Position numbers and translations under genes: made by a program
Shown: one piece after another, positions 5,467 through 5,481 of the stretch
Position numbering within the stretch: position 1 is the first letter of the stretch
Layout: each line of letters begins with the position of its first letter
Source of the DNA: Candidatus Avoscillospira stercoripullorum
GTDB taxonomy: Bacteria; Bacillota; Clostridia; Oscillospirales; Oscillospiraceae
DNA: 5,481 nucleotides
Reading direction: 5' to 3'
NCBI GenBank assembly: GCA_018712905.1
Contig: DVGD01000255.1
Location: forward strand, 1 to 5,481
The notes under the pieces: model-generated
Databases searched by the model: none
Told to the model about the DNA's origin: nothing
Seen by the model: the letters and a program-made list of their open reading frames with translations, nothing else

Positions 5467-5481
5467 TCTCTCTCCGCAAGC

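Overview
This window reads as an ordinary stretch of a GC-rich Firmicutes chromosome, most like the Clostridia of the Oscillospirales/Ruminococcaceae type. The evidence is the gene order (nadD/yqeK, LytR-CpsA-Psr protein, rsfS, leuS, rpsU), strong AGGAGG-type ribosome binding sites, a consensus housekeeping promoter and a 60-residue Firmicutes-type bS21. That placement is inferred from protein flavour and gene order; no species is claimed. All five genes lie on the + strand and coding density is very high.

Layout. Positions 1-924: the 3' part of a gene that begins before the window. It encodes the end of a NadD-like nucleotidyltransferase joined in frame to a complete YqeK-type HD hydrolase. 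921-2303: a membrane-anchored LytR-CpsA-Psr (LCP) protein whose start overlaps the previous stop by 4 bases (ATGA) and whose C-terminus is a Ser/Thr run followed by a Pro/Glu/Thr repeat tail. 2304-2365: a 62-base gap with a small hairpin and the RBS of rsfS. 2366-2725: RsfS, the ribosomal silencing factor. 2763-5180: a complete leucyl-tRNA synthetase of a Cys-rich subtype, 37 bases after rsfS. 5184-5212: a perfect TTGACA-17-TATAAT promoter only 3 bases after the leuS stop. 5240-5262: a hairpin in the rpsU leader. 5284-5466: rpsU (bS21). 5467-5481: 15 bases with nothing recognisable.

How the genes fit together. The first four genes look like one transcription unit that starts upstream of the window. 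They join NAD synthesis and dinucleoside-polyphosphate clearance (NadD-YqeK), attachment of polymers to the cell wall (LCP), restraint of ribosome subunit joining when nutrients are short (RsfS) and tRNA-Leu charging (LeuS). rpsU has its own strong promoter but no visible terminator separates it from leuS, so it may also receive readthrough.

I found no mobile element, CRISPR array, tRNA or rRNA gene, phage gene or defence system, and no convincing undescribed system. The points most worth a second look are the NadD-YqeK fusion, the atypical LeuRS, the repeat tail of the LCP protein, and the promoter and leader of rpsU.
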